NCBI GenBank assembly: GCA_033557675.1
Contig: JAWQRM010000241.1
Location: forward strand, 1-25,816
Length of the DNA stretch: 25,816 nucleotides
Origin: Coptodactyla brooksi
Taxonomy: Eukaryota > Arthropoda > Insecta > Coleoptera > Scarabaeidae
Direction: 5' to 3'
The position numbers and the translations under genes were made by a program. Below are positions 9,439-20,300 of the stretch, piece after piece. The notes under the pieces are model-generated. The model made no database searches. It was not told where the DNA came from and worked only from the letters and a program-made list of their open reading frames with translations. Numbering within the stretch: the stretch's first letter is position 1; every line of letters begins with the position of its first letter.

Positions 9439-9796
9439 AGTGAATAATAGCTTAATAAATCTGGGCGTCGCCAATTAAATTAATTTAGGGCCCCAAATTA
9501 TGCCGTTAATGCTATTTTTCTCGGACTAATTAAGTTACGTAAATTTAATTCGAATAACAAAGAGTAAAAACGTAATAAGCGTTAATGCGAGATCAGATGT
9601 TTTGACAGGTTGATAAAACAGCCATCTAAATGTTTTCGAAGGAAAATAAAATAGATTTTGACAAGTATCTCATGCATTATCACCTGAACTCTTTAAATAA
9701 TTCATGTATCGACTGAATTGACTAAAAAAAAGTGCAATTACCGCCGTTGATATGCCGCTCAAAAGTGGGTGATTTCCAACGAAAAGAACCGAACAA

Positions 9797-12700
9797 ATGG
9801 CTCACTGCAAACTAACCCCTCAGGAGTTCATACGAAATTCTTTTACGCCTCAGATCGCGGTAATATGCAGCCCTAAGGCGGAGGAAATAAGCCAGAAGAA
9901 TAACCTAACGTTCCGGGAGTTATTGCAGCCGTTCTGTAAGCTGGGAACAGAAGGTGCGTTCCGATTTTAAGTAATTAATTACTCCTTAATGAACAAGAAA
10001 ATAATTGACCTCTGAGCGAGGTTCGAACTTGCGATCCCTGAGGTCAATTATTTTCTGGTAAATATTTTTTGTCTCTCCGTTTCAGCCCATTACAAAGACC
10101 CGACCGGGAGCGTGGTCTCTGTTCGGAACTTTAAAATCACCCTGCAGGATATCTACTTTAGGCCCCCGCAGCCGGTGCTCGCGAGAAAATTTCTAAATTC
10201 TTCCGTCAGCGACGCCCCCGACGTAAGATTTCAGACCGTCAATGCGGGGGAGTACGCGTTGCACACCCCAACGTCAGTTCCGTGGTTTGAACAGTGGAGA
10301 GACACGTTCCTGCAGGTGCAATTCCCTTCCGATCACGAATTTACAAAACACTTTATCGCTTGCATGCTGGTCATTTCGACGGCGGACGAAAATCCGCTAC
10401 GGACGATGGTCGACCTGGCGCAGAAAGTGAACGACCTGCAGTCGTCCCCGAAACTACCTAAATGGTTTAATCACAACGTCCTACGCTATTACGTTGTTAT
10501 ACACGAAAAGCACGACCCTAATAATATTCAGTAAGCCATCAATCGTAACACGATCGTCTTAAATTTAAAATAAATTTAAATTTTTAGTGCCGTCGAGTGC
10601 TACGATAGTCTAAAAATGCAGTTCGGGAGTAACCACGTGTTCTTGCTCCGAACGAATTCGCGTAAACCGTCGCAGTCGGACGAAATGCTGCCAGATCCTT
10701 GGAGTCAATTCATCTCGGCGGAAATCCAAACCGGGGAGTACATCACGCCGGAAACGTCTCCGACCGCAAGCAGAGCGTTTGCCGAATCGGACTTGGATCG
10801 AGAAATAAATGAAAACGGAGGGTCCTTAACTTACCACCCGTTAAGTCCCGAACAGGAGAAGCCCGTGCCGATAGAAGAAACCATGGAGATCCTTCCTAAG
10901 AATAACGTAATACACGGCGCTTGTCTCACCATGGAAGACATAGAACAGTTAAAATTACTAATACACGAATTTTGTACGCGCGCGTTATTTCCTTTCATAG
11001 AGAAACAAGTTAATAACTTGCACGATTACGTAACTACAAAAAAGGGTGTTAGCAGATCATTTATAAGCGCTACCAAACGATGGTTTACGCCGACTAAGCC
11101 GGGCAGCGGACTAGCCATGGTAACACCAACGTAAATCTTTTAATTTTTAACGATTACCGCGAATCGTATATTAAATTTATTCCTTAGTTATTTTCCCGAA
11201 GCTCCCGAACTACAAGTAAGGAGACTGGGCGATCTTTATTTCATGTTCGGACATTACACGATGGCGTTTCAAGCGTACCATACAGCAAAACGTGATTTTA
11301 ACGCAGATCAAGCCTGGCTACTGTACGCCGGAGCGTTGGAAATGGCCGCGCTATCCGCTTTTATGGCCAACGAAACGTCACGGAAAACCTTGGATTACAT
11401 GGAAGAAAGTATTACAACTTATTTAAATACTTGCAAGTTAGTTCTTTCTAATCTGTTTATTTATTTGATTTTAACATTTTTTCGTCATCATCCTTTGTAT
11501 AATTTTCCCAAAAGGCCATTTAGATTAAACTGAATTTCAGATTAGCGCAGTTCGCCACCAGAGCCACCTTATTAAGTTCGGAATGTTTGAAAGGGAGGCA
11601 AATGTACGGGGAGGCGGCGCACCAACTCATAAGAATGACCAGCGAAGAGTCCGACTTACGATCGGCTCTACTTCTAGAGCAAGCCGCCTATTGCTTCCTG
11701 TTATCTACTAGACCGTGTATGGTTCGTAAATACGCCTTTCATATGGTCCTCGCCGGGCACCGGTTCTCTAAAGCTGCGCAACGGAAACATTCGTTTAGGT
11801 GAATTTTAATTTAAAACCAAAAAATTTCGTTCGTCCGTCCGTCCGTCTGTCTATGCTATGATATGCTATACTATATTAAATCATTACCCCGATTAAAATT
11901 ATATGTCGAGCTGATCAAATTTCTCCGTTACAGATGTTACAAACAAGCTTTCGAAGTGTACGAAAATAAAGGTTGGAATTTGGCGCAAGATCACATACAG
12001 TACACGATCGGTAGACAAGCGAGCAACCTAGATATGCTCGAGGAAGCGGTTAGAGCGTACTCTAAGTTATTGAGCGATCAAAGTAGACAATCGGCGCAAC
12101 AGCAGGCGATGTTCCTAAAGGAATACTTAACGATACAAAGCGTACTCAATAATAAAAATAATAATTCGTCGACTCAAATTCTGCCACTGCCGATCCTCGA
12201 TACTTCCCTGTTAAAACTTTTGGTGGCGCCGACGCCGCCGTTACGAACGCCCGGAAAAGTGTCGGCTATCGGAATATCGCTATCTCACAAAGATACACCC
12301 ACGCAATCATCGAGGTGGGCGAAATTAGAGGAAATGTTGGTGCAGGAAGCGCAAGGGTCATTACCGATGGTGTTTAAGCCGTTGGTTACGCTGTTTACGA
12401 ACGAGAACGCTTCCGTTGCAAATCCGACGGCAATTTTGGGAGAACCCATACAGGTGATTGTTGAACTTCAGAATCCGTTACAGATCATTTTGTTGATGAA
12501 AGACGTTCACCTTTTATGGAAGTTGAATGGCGATAGTGAATGTGTAAATAATGAGGATGGAATAAATTGCGACGAATATTTAAAAACGCATTACGTCAAA
12601 AATGTGGTGTTACAAGCGAACTCATCCCAAGACGTCGCGTTAATGTTAACACCGTTAAGCGTCGGAGAGTTAACGTTAATGGGAATTTGCTACAGTTTAG

Positions 12701-14310
12701 TCAGTTCATTTAGCGCGGAAGATCAAGTCGAAGTCAAAGGGAAGCAATTGTTCAATAATAAGGTGGACGATAAGAGATTCGAGATAAAAATCGTACCTCC
12801 CGCGTCGTGTTTGCAAGTCACTTTTGGAGAAATCAATACGGAAATGTTAAAAAACGAGCTGCAGCAAGTTACCATGGAACTGAGGAATGTCGGAAGCGTC
12901 CCTTTACATAACATATATATGGCGACCTCAAAACCGGAATTGTTGTCATATTGTGAATTTGCCAAAGAACTGAAGTACGAAAGTGTCGACGGGGATTCCG
13001 TGGCAGTTCGGGAACGGGAAGCTCGAAAAAATCACGTCGCGCACCTTCCGTTAGCTCACCGTCAATTAGAGCCGGGCCAGTTAAAGGTTTGTAACCTTTG
13101 GATTCGGGCCGCGGACAGTAGCGTTTTAGATCTGTTGATTTATTACGAAAATATTAATTGCACGAGCATTCCCAGATATCGTCTAGTCCGTCACACGTGG
13201 AATTTTCAAATACACGATTCGATAAAAGTCGATATAAAGCCTCACCAAAGTCACACTTCGAAGAATGTCGAACAGTTGTCTTTATCCATAAAAGCGGTTA
13301 ACATGAACAAAATACATTATCCGATATATTCTCAAATAACGATTTTAAATGCGGCCATGTTCAGCACTCGTTGGACGCTACTAAACGAAATCGTGAACAC
13401 CAATACGGTGGAATTAGGCCCGCAAGATTCCGCTCACATTTTATTGAAAGCTAAGCGGAAAGTGTCGTCACAAACGAACAATCCGTACTCCATTCTTAGT
13501 TTTACGTCGAATTTGAATAATTTTTCCGAAACGTCGTATTTGGATTTCGCTAAGAGGTGTGATCAACGTCGCGTTAATATCTTTGAAGAAAACGACAACG
13601 ATGAAAATGGCGATCGAGAAGAGGGGACGTTAATATTACGATGGAAAGCTAGAGTTGTCGATTCGAGCGGAAGCGAACGCTTCGTTTACGGCCAAAATCA
13701 GGTCGTCATAAATTTGTCGAAAACGGAGGAGGAAGACGAAGGGGGCTACAAAGGGCCCATCGTTTTTTCTGACGGTCGCAACGATGACAATTTAATCGTG
13801 ACGAAAATAAAGGAGCAAGAAGAATTGCTATTGAAACAACAGCAAATTAGATGCAACGTTATACACCCCACAAAAATTGTTCATAACTTTAAATTAAGTA
13901 AACTATGTATTATACGTATTAAGTTGTTATTACACAGTACGATTGTAGATACAGATTTAGAGGTCATTGTAAAAACGCTAGAGACAACCAAGTAAGTTGC
14001 AATTTATTTTTAGATATTTTATCTTTCTAACATGTTTTTCAGTCCATTTCCTTTAACGGTCTCCCAAAGACCGTTGATCTCACCGTACTCGTCGAAACAC
14101 TGCCGCTGGGTGCAGGTTGGTAGCGCGATAAGGACATTGCCGCCGTTACGTTCGGAGACGATCGAACTCTCGCTGGCTGTCCTCGGTCCGGGAACGTACG
14201 ACTTAGGCTCGCACCTAGAAATATGGTGCCAGAAGGTGAACCAAACGGAAACTGCCATCCTCCAGGGCTGTAGGATACAGTCGTCGATCATAGTCACCGC
14301 CCCCGCATGA
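9797..14310 (+). CDS. TRAPPC8: TRAPPC8 (Trs85-type TRAPP III subunit)
   Basis: TRAPPC8 is the Trs85-family subunit of TRAPP III, a Rab1 exchange factor and tethering complex at ER-Golgi and autophagy membranes. Seven exons join in frame: 9797-9953, 10086-10530, 10588-11130, 11188-11436, 11541-11798, 11934-13991 and 14043-14310. They total 3978 bp, or 1325 residues, close to the family length. Evidence includes the N-terminus (FIRNSFTPQIAVICS), the Trs85 core with VPWFEQWRDTFLQVQFP, and the helical-repeat block DLYFMFGHYTMAFQAYHTAK. The long C-terminal beta-rich part contains RYRLVRHTWNF and GTYDLGSHLEIW. Introns are 51-135 bp with GT..AG ends. In exon 3 the donor at 11131 was chosen over 11120 because only it gives the right phase. 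Poly(A) signals lie at 14451 and 14468. The likely fly orthologue is l(3)76BDm. Confidence 0.93.
9991..10056. repeat. Perfect inverted repeat with tRNA T-arm-like loop
   Basis: A 17-bp arm at 9996-10012 (AGAAAATAATTGACCTC) is exactly reverse-complemented at 10040-10056, leaving a 27-nt loop. The loop contains GCGAG-GTTCGAA-CTTGC, a 5-bp stem with a 7-nt loop like a tRNA T-arm. It lies in TRAPPC8 intron 1. A 27-bp identical copy of its left side occurs at 14729-14755. Confidence 0.75.
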
Positions 14311-14450
14311 ATCCCGTACTTTGCGTATTTTTTACCCCGATGTAAAGTTATTAATTACTTTTTTGTTACGGAAAATAATATTATCAATGAGGTGTATTAT
14401 AATTATTGCCGCGCGTCGATGTAATTATTTCTACTTCTTAAAGGAAAGAA

Positions 14451-14473
14451 AATAAAGTTGTTATAATAATAAA
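14451..14473 (+). terminator. TRAPPC8 poly(A) signals
   Basis: AATAAA at 14451-14456 and again at 14468-14473, about 140-160 bp after the TRAPPC8 stop codon. They are the first canonical signals after the gene. Confidence 0.6.
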
Positions 14474-14880
14474 GATAATTTGATTAATGGGTTCGGAAAG
14501 ACCTCTTTCATCGCTCCCGATGGTGCTAGCTTGGTTGGCGAGTGTCGAGCGAGTGTGTGAACGTGTGTCGAGCAGTTATTAAATTATGTAATTCTTTGCA
14601 ATCAACGTGTTTCAGCTTTTTGCTATTTTCAAGATGTGTATGTGGAGTTGTTTTCTCTTATACAGAAGTGAAGAATTATAATTTCCATGAAATTACTAGT
14701 AATAAATAGTGATCAATTACTATTTATTGAACAAGAAAATAATTGACCTCTGAGCAGGATTCGAAGTAAACCAGGTGGTTCGACCCTTTTTCTTTACAGT
14801 TCACACCTTTTCTTCCTCTCTCTCCTCTCCTTTTTAAAGTTGATTTTTGAAAACTCCACAGAACGACGACAAATTTACTT
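14474..14880. other. Intergenic, with second copy of a dispersed repeat
   Basis: Bases 14729-14755 repeat exactly the left half of the intronic hairpin at 9991-10017. The next bases (AGGATTCGAA) are a degenerate version of the loop. The rest of the stretch shows no supported gene. Confidence 0.5.
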
Positions 14881-16225
14881 AATTTCTTATGAATCGTTAA
14901 AGAAATATGTTTTATAGTAATCTTTAAGGTTTTGCATATGGTAGCAATTCAAGCAATTTGTGGAATTACAAAATGACATTATAAAAAGATAATGAAAGAT
15001 ATTGAAATAATGGAAATTGCTTGAATGGACGGACAGGATGAACATTTTTTGTGCAGTTATGTGTCCTGCTCTTCCTTGTATTTCACGACAATGAATTGGC
15101 ATAATTTTTTATGAATCGCTAAAGAAATGTGTTTTACAATAATCTTTAAGATTTTGCATATGGTAACAACTCGAGCAATTTATATTACAATTACAAAATG
15201 AACTTCTAAAAAGATAATGAAAAATATTAAAATAATGGGAAATGTTTGAAATATTTGGAAAATCTGTTTGCCTATCTGCCTATCTGCGTTCTTTTTGTGT
15301 AATTTATTAAATTGTTATTCTTATTTTTTATAAATCCTTCAGTTTTTGCTTTGACTAATATTTCATTATTTTCCTGCAATTTCTTTCTGATATTTTCCAT
15401 TGTTTTCTATTCTTTAATTATGTTTTCTCATTTCTTGTGCAGTTGCGTGTCTTGTTCTTTTTGCTGTTTCTGTCGGTAGCTTCTACATTGCTATTTCAGC
15501 TTTCGCAATTAAATGCTGGTAATGCTTTTGGGTCAGCATGAATGAAGTATATTCATAGTTTCATGTATTGGTATGTTGGTGTGCATGTTTGTTATGTCGA
15601 AAGATACTGTTTTTGTTAATGTATACTTTTTTAACTTTTTCATTAAATCCATGTTATTTTTTATTGTGTGCTTGTGGTTTAGGTGTATCATGTTTTTGAT
15701 TTTTATTGCCAAACATTTTAAAAGTCTGTACGGTGGCGCTGTTATGAAGTTTACTAATGGTCTTATAGGTGTATTCTTTTTGTCTACTTCCCATAATGCT
15801 TTCAACTTTGTTTTATAAAATGAAATTTCATTATAAAATAAAATATTTCATTATTTTCCTGCAATTTCTTACTGATATTTTTCATTGTTTTCTATTCTTT
15901 AATTATGTTTTCTCATTTCTTGTGCAGTTACGTGTCTTGTTCTTTTTGCTGTTTGTGTCGGTAGCTTCTACACTGCTATTTCAGCTTTTGTAATTAAATG
16001 CAGGTAATTTTTTTGGGTCATCTTCGTGAACAATTTTTCCTCTAAGTATGTTCATATGAATAGGTGTCCTTTTTGTGTATTTTCCGGAACGCTTTCAATT
16101 TTGAAAAGAAATTCTAAAAAGATAATGAAAAAGTCTTAATTACGTTTTTTCAATTCTTGTGCAGTTGTTTCTTGCATTTCCGTCGATAGCTTTTACACTG
16201 CCATTTCAGCTTCCACAATTAAATG
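14880..16225 (-). repeat. Array of degenerate repeat units around a Penelope-like fragment
   Basis: A block with TTGTGCAGTT recurs at 15049, 15435, 15920 and 16157. The copies at 15361-15526 and 15849-16010 are about 90 percent alike by eye over 165 bp. The units at 14880-15030 and 15090-15240 also match each other (ATGAATCGYTAAAGAAATRTG, CTTTAAGRTTTTGCATATGG). On the minus strand the repeats read roughly as a degenerate polypeptide (ETAKRTRHATAQEM), which could be the N-terminal part of the element's ORF. Confidence 0.7.
15533..15805 (-). mobile_element. Penelope-like reverse transcriptase fragment
   Basis: An open minus-strand frame of about 90 codons reads IRPLVNFITAPPYRLLKCL, followed by SFDITNMHTNIPIHETM. 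These match the RT region up to the palm motif A (the Asp of SFDI) of Penelope-like elements. Neither the YxDD box nor the endonuclease follows, so the copy is truncated. Near-identical 165-bp direct repeats flank it (15361-15526 and 15849-16010). It has more RT N-terminal sequence than the Mef2-intron copy, and the two do not overlap. Confidence 0.8.
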
Positions 16226-16619
16226 GTATTATTTTGCCTGCGTATAAAACGAGTCGATTGCGCGCGTAATAATTTGATTTGCCGACAAATTAAGCGCTAT
16301 AGGTTTTTGAGTCATCAAAAGTTAAAGTTTTGCTTATTTGGCAACAGTTCGCCGCGGAAACGAGAGCTTATCGCGATCGAGGCGGGCGTTCGGTCGAAAA
16401 AGCGACAGTTCGATCGGCGAGGACGATAAACGGAGTAAGCGGAGGAGCCGCGGATTGTTAAAACGAGGGTCGACGTTTTCTCGTTTCTAAAAAGTCGAAT
16501 ATCGTCCGTGCCGTCCGGAGGTCGGTAATACAGGCGCCTTTTCCCCCGTAAAGTATACAAGGACCGTATCGGAAAGGATTTTTCGGTATCGGAATCGAAA
16601 TCGGAGGAAAATCGAAAAG
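16226..16619 (+). promoter_or_regulatory. CK2alpha promoter and noncoding first exon
   Basis: A CpG-rich stretch stands out from AT-rich flanks from about 16340 to 16780. A strong donor, AAAAG|GTGAGT, lies at 16619/16620, and the next acceptor is CTCTTTCAG at 17282, directly before the first coding exon. The start of transcription cannot be fixed from sequence. Frames in this GC-rich patch are shadows. Confidence 0.5.
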
Positions 16620-17282
16620 GTGAGTGTTAAAAATAGGGCCGACCGGTCGAACGCGGTATTTCGGCGACGCGTTTCGATCGGAAATCGCAAATCGCGAAAT
16701 AAGTACAGTCCGCGGCGGGCGGCCGCGAATTTCCGTCCGAGTTCGGATCTGTCAGGCTGGCAATGCACTTTTAGAGGGGTACGCGGTATACTGAAACGTG
16801 TGCGGAGCTGCTAGCCTCTTACCTAGTCTACCGTGGCGGGATGTTAACTTCCATCTTGGATCGCAATCCTCCTCGGGAAGCCGGCTTTCGTTAAATAAAA
16901 ACACAGTTCGCGAACGCTCAGACGTTAACGTTAGTTCAAATGTGCCGTATTACCGGATTTTTTTGATCGATAAGTGTCCTCCGGGATGAACTAGGTATGA
17001 TTTTAAAATTACCCGCAACCCATCATTCCAAAAGTTTTAATACACACGAATGGCGTGTGCTCGCCTATAGAAGGCTATTTAATAAAAATAATGCGGATCA
17101 CCACTAATAATTGAAGGTGCCGATGTTTAGTTATGCTGATTGTATGTTCTAGATTAGCAAAACAGTGCCTTAAACAAGGTAACTTGAGCTACTACCGCTC
17201 TAGCCTACTACTAACCGACAAATACAGTAATTTTAATCCGCCGTCCGCCCCCTTCGATTTACCAATTTTCTCCCTCTTTCAG
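16620..17282 (+). other. CK2alpha first intron
   Basis: Bounded by GTGAGT at 16620 and TTTCAG at 17282. It is CpG-rich up to about 16780, then AT-rich. A second possible donor (CTAG|GTATGA at about 16994) could mark an alternative first exon. Nothing else identifiable is seen. Confidence 0.5.
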
Positions 17283-17371
17283 TGACGGCACCTTCCGTTC
17301 CGTTAGCGCAAGCTTATGATCTTCGTTTTGTAAGCAGCGCACGCAACAGCGCCCTATTAGCTAAAGCAACT

Positions 17372-20300
17372 ATGGCCGTGCCGAGTCGCTCGCGGGTGTA
17401 CACCGACGTTAACTCACTTAAACCGCGCGAGTACTGGGATTACGAGAGTTACGTCGTCGACTGGGGCCAACAGGACGATTACCAATTGGTACGGAAACTC
17501 GGACGCGGGAAATATAGTGAAGTCTTCGAAGCTATTAACGTTACGAATAACGAAAAATGCGTAGTCAAAATATTAAAGGTAAGCCCTCGGATTCGAATCC
17601 GAATCCGAATCTCAACTCGTCCTCTCTTTCCAGCCTGTAAAAAAGAAGAAAATCAAACGCGAAATAAAGATATTAGAAAACCTTAGGGGCGGTACAAATA
17701 TTATTACGTTGCAAGCGGTCGTGAAGGATCCCGTCTCGAGAACTCCGGCGCTTATATTCGAGCACGTCAACAACACGGACTTCAAGCAACTATACCAGAC
17801 GTTGACGGACTACGATATCCGTTACTACTTGTACGAATTGCTCAAGGCGCTCGACTATTGCCACAGTATGGGGATCATGCATCGGGACGTTAAGCCCCAC
17901 AACGTGATGATAGACCACGAAAATAGGAAATTGAGACTCATCGATTGGGGCCTCGCCGAGTTCTATCATCCGGGGCAGGAGTACAACGTTCGGGTCGCGT
18001 CTAGGTACTTTAAGGGTCCCGAGTTGCTGGTCGACTACCAGATGTACGACTACTCGTTGGACATGTGGTCGCTCGGATGCATGCTCGCCTCCATGATCTT
18101 TAGGAAGGAGCCGTTCTTTCACGGTCACGATAACTACGATCAGCTCGTGCGCATCGCGAAAGTTTTAGGAACCGAAGAGCTTTTCGAATATTTGGATAAA
18201 TATCATATAGAATTAGATCCTAGATTCAATGATATTCTAGGAAGGTAAGGAAACCGACGCCCGTCCGCCACTCCGCCTATCGATTCCTATTTATTCGCAC
18301 AAATATTGATTACCACGTATTTAAAGATATTACATCATCCGTTTTGTTTCCTTCTCCTTCAATATGGCCGTTATTTCCTTTGTCTATCGCCTTTCGACAT
18401 TAATGTTTTACGACCTATTAACCGAACAATGTCTTATTTAAAATCCTTGACTAGGATTTGTTCCGTTTCAAAGCACTTTCTTTCGGAATACTAGGATTAT
18501 TTTAACATTCGACTTGTTTCTTCATAAATCCCCATCACGAGCCTTCTGTGACTCCTTTCCTTTGTTTATCGCCTTTCCACATTAATGTTTTACGACCTAT
18601 CAACCAAACAATGTCCTATTTAAAATCCTCGATTAGGACTTGTTCCCTTGCAAAACACTTTCTTTTGGAATACTTGAATTATTTTAATATTCGACTTATT
18701 TCTTCATAAATCGCTATCTAAATTCCCTGCTTAGTCGACACAAACCCTCTGTGACCCATCCGTGCGATCCTTTTCGTTCAATATGGCCATTATTTCCTTT
18801 GCCTATCGCCTTTCGACATTAATGTTTTACAAAATATTAACCGAAGAATGTCATTTAAAATCCTTGACTAGGATTTGTTCCGTTTCAAAGCACTTTCTTT
18901 CGAGGTACTAGGATTATTTTAATATTCGACTTATTTCTTCATAAATCCCCATCACGAGCCTTCTGTGACTCCTTTCCTTTGTTTATCACCTTTCCACATT
19001 AATGTTGTACGACCTATCAACCAAACAATGTCCTATTTAAAATCCTTGTTTAGGATTTGTTCCCTTGCAAAGCACTTTCTTTTGGAATACTCGAATTATT
19101 TTAATATTCGACTTATTTCTTCATAAATCCTCATCTACATTCCTCACTTAGTCAACACGAGCCTTCTGTGACTAATGCATGTGACCTTTCCTTTGTTTAT
19201 CACCTTTCAATGTTTATCACCTTTATCAACCAAACAATGTCTTATTTAAAATCTTCGACTAGGATTTGTTCCGTTGCAATGCAGTTTTTTTTTGGAATAC
19301 TTGAATTATTCATAAATGCCCATCTACATTCCCTGCTTAGTCGACACGAGCCTTTCTTGACGCGTGCATGTGACCTTTGTTTATCACCTTTTGACATGAA
19401 TGTTTTACGACCTATCAACCGAACAATGTCTTATTTAAAATCCTTCACTAGAATTTTTTGCATTGCAATGCACTTTTGTATCTTCATGAATCCCCGTTAT
19501 GTTCCCCACTTTGTCGACACGAACCTTCTGTGACCCTTCTCGTTCAGTATGGTCATTATTTCCTTTGTCTATCGCTTTTCGACATTAATGTTTTATTAAT
19601 TAATGGTTTTCCAAAAGAAGTGATAGATCTTGTTAGTTGAATAAAACAAGTTGAACGCAAATGATTTTAATAACGATACACGTTTGATCGAGCATTGATA
19701 AGCTCTTTTCATTAAGATGTCGCCCTTGTACTTAAACGTTGCTTTTGATATTGTTAAAGGCATTCCCGTAAAAGATGGGAGAGATTTGTGCACAGCGAAA
19801 ATCAACACTTGGTCTCTCCGGAAGCGTTAGATTTTCTCGATAAGCTTTTGCGCTACGACCATCTGGAACGTTTAACTGCCCGCGACGCTATGGATCACTC
19901 CTACTTCTGTAAGTTGAAGAAACCTCAAAGTCCTTAATTTAATTTACTTAATACCGAACGCTATTGTAACCAGATTTGATTGTTAATTTTATTTTGATCT
20001 AATACACCTCTGATTGCTAAAATCGGCATTATTTTATTTTAATAATTTCTCATACTAACATTAGTCACCGTAATTAAAGTAGTAGACCGTCATTTGTCAG
20101 TCACGTAACACGATCGTAACTACCATCCATTGTGTAGTAAGGGGGAAAAATGAACGTAAGTTTAACTTAACTAGTTGAAAATCTTCAAATCATTGCCATT
20201 TTTAGTTTTTAAGTAAGTAACGGGAATTATGTAGCCATTCCTGACGGAACGTATAAATTCCACAGGGGATTTGTATCATTTGTTTTCACGGTCGCGACGT

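Larger units (their letters stand above)
8660..9710. repeat. Tandem satellite, period about 350 bp, about three copies
   Basis: The block ATCAGATGTTTYGACAGGTTG starts at 8891, 9240 and 9592, giving spacings of 349 and 352 bp. Other blocks keep the same register, including TGGACGTCATT, CGCCACCTAGTGAA and GGGCGTCGCCAATTAAATT. A more divergent copy covers about 8660-8890. The second and third units are close to identical over most of their length, suggesting recent unequal exchange. The array fills nearly all DNA between imd and TRAPPC8. Confidence 0.92.

Noticed and set aside
8660..9710. CRISPR-like array
   Set aside because: Units of about 350 bp with no short direct repeats or unique spacers, in an animal genome; this is a satellite.
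10013..10039. A functional tRNA gene in TRAPPC8 intron 1
   Set aside because: Only a T-arm-like piece is present. There is no D-arm, anticodon arm or acceptor stem, and the flanks pair with each other instead.
11120..11125. Alternative TRAPPC8 exon 3 donor (GTAACA)
   Set aside because: It leaves phase 0, while exon 4 needs two carried bases. Only the donor at 11131 gives the conserved YFPEAPELQ reading.
14019..14297. Minus-strand frame of 92 codons over the last TRAPPC8 exon
   Set aside because: The plus strand here is the conserved TRAPPC8 C-terminus, in phase with the preceding exon.
16223..16989. Several overlapping Arg/Ser-rich frames on both strands
   Set aside because: These arise from the CpG-rich promoter and 5' UTR of CK2alpha. 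None has a family match and a splice donor runs through them.
17790..18128. Minus-strand frame of 112 codons
   Set aside because: Antisense shadow of the CK2alpha kinase core, whose codon constraint keeps the opposite frame open.
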